DNA of 60,991 nucleotides from Korobacter sp036501185. Its GTDB lineage: Bacteria > Acidobacteriota > Terriglobia > Terriglobales > Acidobacteriaceae. A model generated the notes under the pieces. It worked only from the letters and a program-made list of their open reading frames with translations, ran no database searches and was not told the origin of the DNA. Positions within the stretch are counted from its first letter, which is position 1, and each line of letters begins with the position of its first letter. The stretch is from the NCBI GenBank assembly GCA_036501185.1, contig DASYAU010000083.1, positions 1 to 60,991 on the forward strand, in the 5' to 3' direction. Shown in pieces: positions 1-8,741 of the stretch. A program made the translations under genes and the position numbers.

Positions 1-48
1 CGTACCCATCAGCTTCATCTCGCGATCCGTGCCACCGCTGACCGTCAC
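1..48 (-). CDS. Possible 5' end of a divergent gene, cut by window edge
   Basis: On the minus strand a GTG at 46-48 opens a frame running to the window edge without a stop (16 residues). A GAGGAG-like ribosome binding site sits about ten bases upstream of it. It would be transcribed away from the AraC regulator, a common arrangement for a regulator and its target. The visible piece is too short to assign a family, and it could be chance. Confidence 0.25.
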   Translation of the reverse strand, partial: MTVSGGTDREMKLMGT

Positions 49-365
49 TGCAGCACCGCTCCTCAAGGGAAATCTCCAAACGACATATGTGCATTTCATT
101 AGCCGCTTTTAACGTTTCCCTTGAAAAGCGATAAGCTGCTGAAACTAAGTAATTTGGAGGATTCCGACTGGGTCGTATTAAGCCTCCTATGAGCGAGGGT
201 GTGGGTGATCTCGCCCAAGCCGCTCGTGATTTCCCTCACCGACTCACGGGTGTCTTTTCCCATTGCCCGCGCGACTATGCGCAAGGCTCCGAATTCCCGT
301 TTTGGGATGACACCTCTTCGGCCTGCCCGTCCAATGGGTGGATAGCTCTGCCTCGGGTTGAATGA
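49..365. other. Intergenic region upstream of AraC regulator
   Basis: These 317 bases hold no convincing gene. Minus-strand open frames here are extensions of an antisense shadow of the AraC gene. The stretch probably carries the divergent promoters for the regulator and for the possible gene at the left edge, but I see no clear -35/-10 pair or inverted-repeat operator. Confidence 0.4.
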
Positions 366-1238
366 ATGGCCTCCGCCGGAAAATTGGACAGGTATCCCGC
401 TGCGCCTCAGTCGTTTATGAGGTGGGTAGGAGATTTGGGCAGCATCCGCGCTCGAGTCTTGCAAGATACCGACGGCGAGGTCGTCTCGGCAGGCTCTCCG
501 TACGTCGGGATATGCCTGCATCTGGGTTCGCCCGCGCTGGTAGGCTGCCGAAGGGGCGATGACTCTCATTCCGGTGTCGCCTTCCATGGCGATCTCGACG
601 TCATTCCAGCCAATACGGCCTGCATCTGGCGCGTCCACGACCTGGATACCGTTCTGGTGGTCGGGTTGAATCCGCAACTGCTCGCCTATGCGGCCGAAGA
701 ATCTGGCGCGGACGCGGCGAAGTTATTGATCAACAACCGTTTTCAGATCAAGGATTCGCAACTCGAGCGACTGTGCTGGGCGTTGCGCGATGAGATGGAA
801 GCCGGATATCCCTCGGGGCCAGTATTCACTGACAGTTTGGGGACTGCTTTGGCGGCGCGATTGGTGCATTTTCACAGCTCCTTAGCGCGAAAAAATGAGC
901 AAAAAACCGGAAAAATCGCGCCTGCGAAGCTCCGTCAACTGCTTTCTTTCATCGAGGAGAGGCTCGGAGAAAACCTCACCTTGAGCGACTTAGCGATCTT
1001 CGCCAACATGAGCCAATCGCATCTGAAAGCGGTATTTCGCGATGCCATGGCACAGCCGATCCACCGGTATATCGTGCAGCGCCGCGTGGAACGGGCGGCC
1101 TGGCTACTAAAGAACGGTAGTGCGCCGATTGCGGATATCGCGCTGCAGACGGGATTTTCCCACCAAAGCCACCTCGCACTGCAGATGCGGAGAGTCCTCG
1201 GCCAGTCCCCAAAAGACATTCGCAAGCGTCTCGAATAG
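366..1238 (+). CDS. AraC-family transcriptional regulator
   Basis: This 290-residue protein has the AraC two-part layout. A variable N-terminal sensing region (about 1-175) is followed by a C-terminal pair of helix-turn-helix motifs (about 190-290). The first contains LTLSDLAIFANMSQSHLKAVF; the second contains IADIALQTGFSHQSHLAL and ends in the typical LGQSPKDIRKR. The N-terminal part resembles AraC members that bind small aromatic or metabolite ligands, but the ligand cannot be read from sequence. The start at 366 follows an in-frame stop at 363-365, so no longer start is possible; there is no good ribosome binding site, and the next methionine (417) is an alternative. The regulated gene may be the one leaving the left edge. 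Confidence 0.9.
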   Translation: MASAGKLDRYPAAPQSFMRWVGDLGSIRARVLQDTDGEVVSAGSPYVGICLHLGSPALVGCRRGDDSHSGVAFHGDLDVIPANTACIWRVHDLDTVLVVGLNPQLLAYAAEESGADAAKLLINNRFQIKDSQLERLCWALRDEMEAGYPSGPVFTDSLGTALAARLVHFHSSLARKNEQKTGKIAPAKLRQLLSFIEERLGENLTLSDLAIFANMSQSHLKAVFRDAMAQPIHRYIVQRRVERAAWLLKNGSAPIADIALQTGFSHQSHLALQMRRVLGQSPKDIRKRLE

Positions 1239-1345
1239 GCGATTTCGCCCCATTTCGAGCACGTTTTCGTCCAATTTTGCTCAAGAAAAGCTGGAATTGA
1301 GCGATTTCCGGGAGCAGTTTTCTGTACTTTCTTGGCAGAAAGCCA

Positions 1346-1855
1346 ATGTTCACGACCGAAAAAGACGCCTCCAGGGCACGAAAAACCCGCTCTTTTCCCG
1401 CTTTAATTGCCGCCGGGACGCTCGTAGGCGTGCTCGATATCGTCTATGCGTTTCTGATCTATACTCGCCTCGGTGCCACTCCGAAATCGATCCTGCAAAG
1501 CATCGCGCGAGGAATCCTCGGCAATGGCTCTTTCGCGGGCGGTTACCGCACGGCCGCTCTCGGTTTGGTTCTGCACTTCTTCATCGCGATGAGCATCGCT
1601 GGGTTTTATTTCACGCTTGCGCGTCGGGTCGCATGGCTGAATCGCAATGCGATCGTGAGCGGCGTTTTGTATGGCGCAGGAGTTTACCTGTTCATGCAGA
1701 ACGTGGTTATTCCGCTCTCGGCAATTCGGCACTCCCGGCTGCCAATGTCTTATCGAATCTGCGATTTTTTCGAACACATGGTTTTTGTCGGTCTACCGGT
1801 GGCATTGGCCGCACGTTCCGCATTTCTGAGCAAAACGAGCCAGGGTGAGGTATGA
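1346..1855 (+). CDS. Small multi-pass inner-membrane protein, unknown function
   Basis: A 169-residue protein with about four hydrophobic helices (roughly residues 19-42, 67-90, 97-119 and 138-156) and short polar loops. A histidine sits in the second helix (LVLHFFIAM). I do not recognise the family. Its TGA stop overlaps the ATG of the LytTR regulator by four bases (ATGA at 1852-1855), so the two are translationally coupled. A membrane protein next to a LytTR regulator can be a sensor or a regulated target, but here that is only inference from position. Confidence 0.75.
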   Translation: MFTTEKDASRARKTRSFPALIAAGTLVGVLDIVYAFLIYTRLGATPKSILQSIARGILGNGSFAGGYRTAALGLVLHFFIAMSIAGFYFTLARRVAWLNRNAIVSGVLYGAGVYLFMQNVVIPLSAIRHSRLPMSYRICDFFEHMVFVGLPVALAARSAFLSKTSQGEV

Positions 1856-2646
1856 CATGCGTTCTGGTTGTTTCCGATGACATTGAAATCCGGCAGAACC
1901 TGGTCGCAATGGTGATGACAGCGGACGAAACGCTCTCGCCGAAAGGAGTGGATAGCCATGCTGCGATCAGCGAGGTCCATCGTGCACAGCCGCCCTTAGT
2001 GATGATTCAGGCGGAACTTCGTAGTGGCAATGGCCTGGACCTTGCTTCTGAGATCTTACGAATGCATAGCACTGCCATCGTGGTTATCTCGCGCACGAGA
2101 TCGGACGCAGCCCGGGCGTTCGACATCGGAGTGGTGGATTTCGTGGTGGCTCCGCCGCGGCCGGAGCGCATTGCCAAGGCCGCGCGACATGCACTGGAAC
2201 ATAGCGTTTCGAGCCAGAGTTTTGCGTCGTTTACGACACAGGTGCAGGGAAGACTACGCGTGAAATCGAAGGGTGGATTTGTCATTCTAAACACTGAGGA
2301 ACTGATCTGGGTGGAAGCGGCGGGAAATTACTTGAACCTCCACTGCATCGATCGCGTCTATCGCGTGCGCGAGACTCTCGTGGATTTCCATTTGCGGATC
2401 GACAATCTCAAGTTCATTCGCATCCACCGCTCGATGATCGTGAACTCCAGCTACATTCGCGAACTGCGTTCCTGGGGTATGGGCGATTACGTAGTGGTGC
2501 TCCGAAACTCCCGGGAACTCCCCGTGAGCCGCAGCTACCGGGACGCCATTGAAAATTGGATGAACAGGGCCCAGTCTGGCTTAGGCCGCGAGCGTTCCTC
2601 CGATCCCGCCCCTGGCGACCCGAGCCTGAAGTCGATGTCCGCCTGA
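1852..2646 (+). CDS. LytTR DNA-binding regulator with degenerate receiver domain
   Basis: Residues 1-120 have the fold pattern of a response-regulator receiver (VLVVSDD at the N-terminus, then alternating hydrophobic strands). The C-terminal half (about 135-240) is a LytTR DNA-binding domain, with the typical GNYLNLH, FIRIHRSMIVN and LPVSRSYRD segments. The phospho-acceptor aspartate, expected eight residues before the conserved Gly61, is Gln53, and the conserved lysine near residue 109 is replaced (VVAPPRP). The protein therefore probably does not work by normal Asp phosphorylation. It overlaps the upstream membrane-protein gene by four bases. Confidence 0.88.
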   Translation: MTCVLVVSDDIEIRQNLVAMVMTADETLSPKGVDSHAAISEVHRAQPPLVMIQAELRSGNGLDLASEILRMHSTAIVVISRTRSDAARAFDIGVVDFVVAPPRPERIAKAARHALEHSVSSQSFASFTTQVQGRLRVKSKGGFVILNTEELIWVEAAGNYLNLHCIDRVYRVRETLVDFHLRIDNLKFIRIHRSMIVNSSYIRELRSWGMGDYVVVLRNSRELPVSRSYRDAIENWMNRAQSGLGRERSSDPAPGDPSLKSMSA

Positions 2647-2748
2647 ATGGATGTCCGGTTTGAGCCGGTCCTATGCGTAAATTACCCATATTCGCGGTTT
2701 CAAATTCGGGGGCACCGAATGTAAGATTGGTGGCTCTCGAAAAGGGCC

Positions 2749-3531
2749 ATGCGAACCACCCTGCAAACCGAATACGCGGTGTTGTCGGATGCCGGACCCC
2801 GCCATAACAACGAGGACAGCTACGCCGTTAATTCGGAGCGCGGGATCTACGTGATCTGCGATGGCATGGGCGGTCATGCGGCCGGCGAGCGCGCCAGCCA
2901 GTTGGCGGCTAATTCCATCGTGGAGCATTACGGCGAGAACGGACGCTCCGCGACATTGTCGGAAGATCCGGTAGCGCAGATCGAAGAGATGATTCGCGTG
3001 GTGCGGGAAGCCAACCGAACGATTTTCAACGAAGCGATGAATGACCTTGCGGTGAACGGCATGGGCTCGACGGTAGTTTGCGCGTCGATTCACGGCGAAC
3101 TGCTAACCGTTGCCCACGTAGGCGACAGCCGCGCCTACCTGATTCGCGAGCGGCAGGTTTACCGCCTGACTCGCGACCATAGCTACGTGATGGACCAGGT
3201 GGAAAACGGGCTGATGAATGAAGAAGAGGCGCGGTTGAGCGAGTTTTCCAATTACTTGACGCGCGCTCTCGGGCCGTTTGAAGACATGGAGCCCGATACC
3301 TACCAAACCACCATCAAACCAGACGACCTGATCGTGCTCGGCACCGACGGACTTTGCAAGCCGGTGCTCGACGACGAAATGGCAGAGATCGCGCTCCGAG
3401 ACTCGAGCCTGGAAGATCGTTGCCGAATGCTGATTGAAGCGGCCGCTCGCAACGGCGGCACCGATAACGTCACCGTACTGATCATCCACGCGCAACCGAC
3501 GCGATGGTATTCGACCCTCTTGAGCCACTGA
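2749..3531 (+). CDS. PP2C-family Ser/Thr protein phosphatase (PppA/Stp-like)
   Basis: A 260-residue single-domain PPM/PP2C phosphatase that removes phosphate from Ser/Thr using two metal ions. All signature motifs are present in order: RHNNEDSY, VICDGMGGHAAGE, GSTVV, HVGDSRAYL, LGTDGLCKPV and GGTDNVTVL, which supply the metal-binding aspartates. Length and the soluble form match PppA/Stp phosphatases of T6SS threonine-phosphorylation pathways. It sits at one flank of the T6SS locus, with a transmembrane Ser/Thr kinase at the other (30820-32487), so those two are the obvious partners. Its 3' end may overlap the methyltransferase gene by 28 bases. Confidence 0.92.
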   Translation: MRTTLQTEYAVLSDAGPRHNNEDSYAVNSERGIYVICDGMGGHAAGERASQLAANSIVEHYGENGRSATLSEDPVAQIEEMIRVVREANRTIFNEAMNDLAVNGMGSTVVCASIHGELLTVAHVGDSRAYLIRERQVYRLTRDHSYVMDQVENGLMNEEEARLSEFSNYLTRALGPFEDMEPDTYQTTIKPDDLIVLGTDGLCKPVLDDEMAEIALRDSSLEDRCRMLIEAAARNGGTDNVTVLIIHAQPTRWYSTLLSH

Positions 3532-4961
3532 TTTTCGACGACGTCCCAGCCGCAATGAACTTCTACGACAACGTTCCCTATCCAACCTTCGTGCAGGAGC
3601 AAACGCATCCGGACCGGATGCATGTCATCGCGTCGCTGTTCGGCATGGCACCGAAAGCGGTGGACGAGGCCCGCGTGCTCGAAATTGGCTGTGGTGACGG
3701 AAATAACATCATCCCGATCGCGTATTGCCACTCCCGATCGAAGTTCATCGGAATCGACATTGCGGAACAGCCGATCGATCGTGGCCGTGAGGCGATTCGT
3801 AATATCGGATTGGGCAATATCCAACTCGAAGTACGGGATCTCACAAAATTGGATCGTGAACTCGGCCAGTTCGATTACATCATCGCGCATGGCATTTATG
3901 CGTGGGTTCCCGAACAGGTGCGAGATGCGCTGCTGGGTGTGTGTCGCGAGCACCTCCAGGCGGGAGGGATCGCGTACATCAGCTATAACGCGCTCCCCGG
4001 CGGTCACGCGCGGCGGATCATCCGCGATTTCATGCTGTTTCACACGCGGTCAATCCACGATCCCGACGAAAAGATCCGCGAGGCGGAGGGAATCCTCGAT
4101 TTCGCGATTGAAAGTACGCCGCGCGAGGATTACTACGACAAGCTTCTCGAGCACCGGCAAAAAACCATGCCAGAAGGTACTGCTCTTTTTCACGACGACC
4201 TCAACGACATCTACGAGCCGGTGTATGCGGAACAATTTCTTGACCAAGCTGCGAAACACGATCTCGGCTATGTTGGCGAAGCCGATTTCTTTGAGATGAG
4301 CGACGCAATGTACCCGCAGACGGTGCGTGAGCGCCTCAATCAACTCTCGAGAGGCGATCGTATCCGCAAAGAGCAGTACATGGATTTCCTCAGTGGGCGC
4401 GGGTTTCGCCAGACGTTGGTATGCCGAAAAGAGGATGCGCCGGATGGCACAGTGCACGTCGAACGCGTTCGGTCCTTCTACGTCTCGACCACCATGGCGC
4501 CCACGGAGGTCGAAGGAGAATTCACCACTAAGAGCGGTCGCAAGATCAAAACCAACCATCCCGTCGTTGTGGAGAAATTGAAACAGCTCTGTGATCTCTG
4601 GCCTGGATCGTTGCCGGTGCAGGAAGTCACGGGCGGAGATGCGCTGCTGGAAAAGTACCTGTTCCAGCTCTACTCCGCCAATTTCGTGCAGTTCCACTCA
4701 CATGGTCCATGTTTCACGACCCAGCCTGGCGAGCGGCCGGAGGCGAGTGCTGTGGCGCGCTATCAAGCCATCCAGGGCGAGTTTGTTGCCACCCTTGCGC
4801 AACATGCGGCGCACATCGATACCGATATTGCGCGCAAATTTCTGTTGAAACTGGATGGCACTCGGACCCGCGAAGAACTCGCGGAAGAAATGGAAAAGCC
4901 GCTCGAGATCATCGACGAAAACCTGCGGCGCCTTGTAAAACTGGGGCTGCTGCGACGGTGA
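3504..4961 (+). CDS. SAM-dependent methyltransferase with regulatory domain
   Basis: A 485-residue class I methyltransferase. The SAM-binding motif VLEIGCGDGNN and the acidic IGIDIAEQPI strand end lie at about residues 54-90, followed by a long C-terminal region. That layout matches the 'methyltransferase plus regulatory domain' family, in which the N-terminus reads YDxVPYPSFxxxQTHPDR (here YDNVPYPTFVQEQTHPDR). The start may be the ATG at 3504, overlapping the phosphatase gene, or the ATG at 3555 directly before that conserved N-terminus; neither has a clear ribosome binding site. The substrate is unknown. It ends three bases before the end of the convergent T6SS operon, with no terminator-like hairpin between them. 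Confidence 0.85.
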   Translation: MVFDPLEPLIFDDVPAAMNFYDNVPYPTFVQEQTHPDRMHVIASLFGMAPKAVDEARVLEIGCGDGNNIIPIAYCHSRSKFIGIDIAEQPIDRGREAIRNIGLGNIQLEVRDLTKLDRELGQFDYIIAHGIYAWVPEQVRDALLGVCREHLQAGGIAYISYNALPGGHARRIIRDFMLFHTRSIHDPDEKIREAEGILDFAIESTPREDYYDKLLEHRQKTMPEGTALFHDDLNDIYEPVYAEQFLDQAAKHDLGYVGEADFFEMSDAMYPQTVRERLNQLSRGDRIRKEQYMDFLSGRGFRQTLVCRKEDAPDGTVHVERVRSFYVSTTMAPTEVEGEFTTKSGRKIKTNHPVVVEKLKQLCDLWPGSLPVQEVTGGDALLEKYLFQLYSANFVQFHSHGPCFTTQPGERPEASAVARYQAIQGEFVATLAQHAAHIDTDIARKFLLKLDGTRTREELAEEMEKPLEIIDENLRRLVKLGLLRR

Positions 4962-4964
4962 GAT

Positions 4965-5261
4965 CTAAGAAAGCCGCTTCAGATCATAGGCGAGCTGGTA
5001 AAGCTTCTTTACCAATTGCTGCACTTCCGGGTTCGAATTCGACTCCAACTCGCGCACCGCGACCACTTGAAAATCGAGCGCCAGCCGCTGTTCGCGGGTA
5101 GGCATCTTTCCATCTTGCGTCCACAGGCTCAGAGCGCGCAATTGCCGCCCGATGCTGAGATAGGGCGGAAAGTCCGGGGCCTTTGCGAGCAGCCGCCCCA
5201 TGCTGTCTTTGCTGTCGTTCAACAGAGCGTCGAACTGTTTTCGTTGGTCTGCGGCCTTCAT
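4965..5261 (-). CDS. Small helical protein, Tsi6-like candidate immunity protein
   Basis: A 98-residue, charged, all-helix-looking soluble protein, last gene of the minus-strand T6SS operon. Its ATG overlaps the stop of the PAAR gene (TGATG at 5259-5263), so it is translationally coupled to a likely secreted effector or spike tip, as immunity genes usually are. The pattern (a helix, then GRQLRALSLW, then LDFQVVAVRELES, then a final helix) resembles the Tsi6 immunity family as I remember it: RLxxxPxxxxxLSxxxQL, then LxxxxVAVxEx. The family call rests on recall only. An open frame continues upstream to 5390, but that part lies inside the PAAR gene. Confidence 0.6.
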   Translation of the reverse strand: MKAADQRKQFDALLNDSKDSMGRLLAKAPDFPPYLSIGRQLRALSLWTQDGKMPTREQRLALDFQVVAVRELESNSNPEVQQLVKKLYQLAYDLKRLS

Positions 5262-6229
5262 CAACCGCCCACCTTCGACAATGCATTCTTTGCCGGAACG
5301 TAGTATTGCTTCCCCGCGCCTTGCGTGATCTGGTTCAGCGCTTGGTCCTTCAACGGGGAGGGGCACGCGCTGTTCAGCGGCGCAGCCCAACTGTCGACGG
5401 CCTTCTTGGCTTGAGATTTCAGGTACGCAGAGCCGGGCTTCGCTGCGTATTGAGACGCTGCCTTGGACACCATTTCGTTCGTTTTTGAGTCGAGCGCCTG
5501 AGAACCCTCGCCGAGTGCCGCGGGAGTGCTGCTTGCATCGCCGAAATAGCTGCCACTCTGCCCGGGCGCGCTTGCCTGGCTCAAGGGCGGAGGATTGGTG
5601 CCGGCTACCACCGGTTGCGTCATGTCCATCCCGCTCATATGAGCTTCTGCAGCGGCCGCATCCATCCCACCTTGTTGTTGCAGGAATGCTTGAGCGACTT
5701 TTTCACGAGCTGCGATTTGGCTGCCCGCGATGCCGGGACTTGCCGCAGAAGCGATTTCTGCGGCGGAGACGCCGCTCAACGCCGGTGCCGCACTTCCAGC
5801 GGCCGCGGCGCCCCCGCTCACTGCGGAAGCGGCAGAAGAAGTTGAAACCAACCCAATTCCTGCAGCATTTGCAGCAACCATTTCGTTGGCCATCGGCGTT
5901 TCCATGCCGCCCATCCCAGCTTCTCCGATAATCACCGTAGGACATCCCATGAGGATCGGGTTCACCGGGCCCATTGCCAAGCCGGGCGTCTCAACGACGA
6001 TGTCGAGCTGCCGGCAGGCCATTTGCGAATCGATGAAGACGGTCGGGCTACCCATCATGACTTGCCCAACGCCGTCGGCGCCGCTGACACTCACTGCCGG
6101 ACAGGCGTGAATGTCGATTTGCGTGCGCCATGCGGGCAGGCTCCCGATGAGCACGTCAGCACTGCCCGGCCCTGGCGATAGCGGGGTCCCGTGCGTGGTT
6201 TGATCGGTGATACGGGCGGCCATCGGCAT
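5261..6229 (-). CDS. PAAR-like (DUF4150-type) T6SS spike-tip protein with C-terminal extension
   Basis: A 322-residue protein. The N-terminal ~115 residues have PAAR-like character: glycine- and proline-rich turns with THGTPLSPGPGS, CPAVSVSGADGVGQVMMGSPTVFID, and a second GPVNPILMGCPTVIIGEAGMG repeat. PAAR proteins cap the VgrG spike and carry effectors. An Ala/Ser/Gly-rich middle (about 120-180) links to a C-terminal region of unknown fold (about 200-322) that could be a toxin. Start: ATG at 6229 with GGAG eight bases upstream; 6223 is an alternative. It sits directly after the DUF4123 adaptor gene and is followed by a one-base-overlapping small gene, the classic adaptor/effector/immunity order. 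Confidence 0.8.
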   Translation of the reverse strand: MPMAARITDQTTHGTPLSPGPGSADVLIGSLPAWRTQIDIHACPAVSVSGADGVGQVMMGSPTVFIDSQMACRQLDIVVETPGLAMGPVNPILMGCPTVIIGEAGMGGMETPMANEMVAANAAGIGLVSTSSAASAVSGGAAAAGSAAPALSGVSAAEIASAASPGIAGSQIAAREKVAQAFLQQQGGMDAAAAEAHMSGMDMTQPVVAGTNPPPLSQASAPGQSGSYFGDASSTPAALGEGSQALDSKTNEMVSKAASQYAAKPGSAYLKSQAKKAVDSWAAPLNSACPSPLKDQALNQITQGAGKQYYVPAKNALSKVGG

Positions 6230-6240
6230 CGAAGAAGCTC

Positions 6241-6744
6241 CTAAGAAGCGGCGTGGACTAGCAATTTCACTGTGTCTTTTTCGTTCACGCCAAACGCCCG
6301 CACCTGTGCGAAGAACACTGCAGATTCCTCCGCCGTGCACCCGGTGAGAAAACTCTTCAGTACGCGTGGATCGTAATAGCGGAATATGCATTCCTGCCCG
6401 GTTTTCAGTCGCACTCGCAGCAGACTGCGAAGATGAGTTGCAACGGTCACAAAGTCCGCGTTCGACATCACGAAAATGCCCCACGGGTTCGCCCAGACTG
6501 ATTGGCGGATCCATTGCAGAAGGGCGCCGTCCACTCTCACAAGGTAGGGCGCGTATTTCCAATGGTCCTGCTGTCGGGAATGTCCGAAGAGCGAAACTGC
6601 TTTTTCGATTCCAAGCTCGACCGCTTTCGCAGGGACTGCGGGCGCGCCGGTGGCGTCGAGAATGGCATAGAGAAATCCGTTCGAGGCGAACTTTTCGAGC
6701 TGCTCCTGCGATCCCGGTTGCACTTCGACCTTGCTCGTAGTCAT
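6241..6744 (-). CDS. DUF4123-type T6SS effector adaptor/chaperone
   Basis: A 167-residue cytoplasmic protein with the DUF4123 (Tap/TEC) pattern: an opening segment on structure similar to LYAILDATGAP, a mid WANPWGIFVMS segment, and FRYYDPRVLKSFL followed by a helical end. Members hold a cargo effector and load it on VgrG before firing. Its position between vgrG (five bases upstream) and the PAAR gene is the expected one and predicts that the PAAR protein is its client. The ATG at 6744 directly follows the vgrG stop. Confidence 0.85.
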   Translation of the reverse strand: MTTSKVEVQPGSQEQLEKFASNGFLYAILDATGAPAVPAKAVELGIEKAVSLFGHSRQQDHWKYAPYLVRVDGALLQWIRQSVWANPWGIFVMSNADFVTVATHLRSLLRVRLKTGQECIFRYYDPRVLKSFLTGCTAEESAVFFAQVRAFGVNEKDTVKLLVHAAS

Positions 6745-6749
6745 GGCGA

Positions 6750-8723
6750 TTAGCGTTTCGTGAACTTGGTTCCGTCGTCGGCCAGATCGGGCTTCTTAGG
6801 CGTTTGCGTGTTTGGACCACTACCCGACCCGCTGGCGCCCCCACTATTTATCAGCACCATCGTCCCTTGGATGGTTACGCCAGCAGGGCCGATATCCACG
6901 AAACCGCCGGGACCTTTCAGCGTAAGTTCCACGCCGGCTTCAATCACGACCGTCATTCCTGCCTTGATATACATCGTTTGTCCCGACGAAACCGCCATGG
7001 ATGTACCGACAGTTTCATCGAAACTTGTCCCTACCGTTAGCGAATGCGCCTGCCCGATGTTCTCAACACGGTTCTGCCCGACGTTGACCTGCTGATCTTT
7101 CCCGATGTTCACCAGGTCGTTGCCGCCCACATCCTGGTGGCGATCGTTGCCAATGGTCTCGCGACAGTCGTTCTTGATGTTGAGGTCCATGTCTTTCTGG
7201 GCCTGCATGAACAACTGCTCGCTGCCCTTTTTGTCCTCGAAGCGGAGCTCGTTAAAGTCTGAGGTGCCACCGCCCTTCGAACTGCGTGACTTGAAGGTGC
7301 TGACGGTGCTCTTGTCAGGCAGGGAGTAAGGAGGCATGTTTTGAGCGTTGTAGACGCGGCCGGTGATGAGCGGCTGGTCAGGATCGCCCTCGAGGAAATC
7401 AACGATCACCTCTTCTCCCATGCGCGGGATCCACATTGCGCCAAACTGGTCGCCTGCCCAGGCCTGCGAGACGCGGCACCAGCATGAACTGTTCTCGTCG
7501 CTCTTGCCTTCGCGGTCCCAGAAGAACTGCACCTTCACACGTCCATATTTATCGGTGTAAATCTCTTCGCCGCCGGGACCCGAAACGACCGCGACGTGCG
7601 GCCCCTGCACGATAGATTTCTGGGTAACACGGCGTGGACGATATGGCACCGCGTAGGGAGTGGCGTTGAAAGTGTTGTCGTACCCACCGGGGTCAACTCC
7701 GCGATTCGCCGAGTTCTCGGCATATGCGGTTCCGACCGACGCGCGGGAATACACGTCTGTCAGGAGGTAGGTGTTGTTCAGCGAATCGATCGGGTGACCG
7801 GTGAGCTCGAAACGATAGCCGGGCAAGAAAGCGCGGCAGCGGCTGGCACCATTTGCCACCAGGTGATCGCTTTCGATCTCCTGCATGCGGATATCGGTGC
7901 GATTCGATCCCTGGTTCTTCTTTAGATAGCGTCCGGGGAAATCGAAGACCTCAAGCGAACTATTGCCGCCGACCCTGACCGTTGTGGGCGACTGGGCGAG
8001 CAGCGACGTCGAGGGTGTTTCGAAGTTGTAATCTGTGAGGCTGTACTTTCCGCTGCGCAGGTCCTGATGAAGATTGAGCGCAGTTACAACATCTTCGTCG
8101 TACTGTTCAGTGCCGGCGGTGCGTTCAAATTTCGCTTGCGCCTGGTTGGGAACGGGCGCGTTGGAATCGTGGGAGTCCGCGATCACCAGCGTGTGTTTTC
8201 CATTCTCGTGCTGGAAGAAATAAAAAATGCCCTCTTCCTCCATGAGGCGCGAGACAAACGCGAAGTCCGTTTCGCGATACTGCACGCAGTACACGCGTGG
8301 ATCATAAGATTTCTGGGTTGCGTCCTTGAAATCCTGGAAGCCGAGGTCCTCGAAAACTTTCTTGATTACCTCGACCGCCGTCTTGTTTTGGAAAATGCGG
8401 CAATTGGAAACGAGGGTCAGCTTCCACAGCCAGGGAACGATGTCGGCGCGGAAGTGATAAAAGCGGTCGCGCTGTTCTACGAATTCGAAACGGCTGACGA
8501 TCCCGTTGATATAGCGCCGGGGATTATCTGGTGCGTGGACGCTGATGGTGACAGACTGGCCAATGATGTCGCTGAATTGCACATATTGGTCGGCAAGCAC
8601 GTCGGCTGTAAACCTGAATAGCCGCGACAATGCCTCCGCGCCGGTATAGCGCTCGAGCAGAAGCTTGTCTTCTCCGAGAGGAGTGTCGATCGAAATCAGT
8701 CTTCCTGCTTGCTGGAAGTCCAT
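6750..8723 (-). CDS. vgrG: VgrG spike protein of the T6SS
   Basis: A 657-residue VgrG (TssI) of usual core length. The gp27-like part covers roughly 1-370 (LERYTGAEALSRLFRF near the start; VYCVQYRETDFAFVSRLMEEEGIFYFF mid-domain). The gp5-like OB-fold follows (DKYGRVKVQFFWDREG, SCWCRVSQ, WIPRMGEEVIVDFLEGDPDQP). The triple-stranded needle is a run of short repeats (about 500-620: ETIGNDRHQDVGGND, VNIGKDQQVNVGQN). A short Ser/Gly/Pro tail ends it, with no evident toxin domain, so cargo is probably carried by the PAAR protein next door. Start ATG at 8723 has AGGAGCAAGG just upstream. Confidence 0.96.
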   Translation of the reverse strand: MDFQQAGRLISIDTPLGEDKLLLERYTGAEALSRLFRFTADVLADQYVQFSDIIGQSVTISVHAPDNPRRYINGIVSRFEFVEQRDRFYHFRADIVPWLWKLTLVSNCRIFQNKTAVEVIKKVFEDLGFQDFKDATQKSYDPRVYCVQYRETDFAFVSRLMEEEGIFYFFQHENGKHTLVIADSHDSNAPVPNQAQAKFERTAGTEQYDEDVVTALNLHQDLRSGKYSLTDYNFETPSTSLLAQSPTTVRVGGNSSLEVFDFPGRYLKKNQGSNRTDIRMQEIESDHLVANGASRCRAFLPGYRFELTGHPIDSLNNTYLLTDVYSRASVGTAYAENSANRGVDPGGYDNTFNATPYAVPYRPRRVTQKSIVQGPHVAVVSGPGGEEIYTDKYGRVKVQFFWDREGKSDENSSCWCRVSQAWAGDQFGAMWIPRMGEEVIVDFLEGDPDQPLITGRVYNAQNMPPYSLPDKSTVSTFKSRSSKGGGTSDFNELRFEDKKGSEQLFMQAQKDMDLNIKNDCRETIGNDRHQDVGGNDLVNIGKDQQVNVGQNRVENIGQAHSLTVGTSFDETVGTSMAVSSGQTMYIKAGMTVVIEAGVELTLKGPGGFVDIGPAGVTIQGTMVLINSGGASGSGSGPNTQTPKKPDLADDGTKFTKR

Positions 8724-8741
8724 CCTTGCTCCTGCCGCATT

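Noticed and set aside
99..677. Minus-strand open frame of 192 codons
   Set aside because: Antisense to the AraC gene, no family sequence; it is a shadow of high-GC coding on the other strand.
2704..2720. Short ATTCGG/CCGAAT hairpin before the phosphatase gene
   Set aside because: Only six base pairs and no T run; too weak to call a terminator or operator.
5262..5390. Longer start of the small immunity-like gene
   Set aside because: The extra 43 codons lie inside the PAAR gene in another frame; the coupled ATG at 5261 is a better start.
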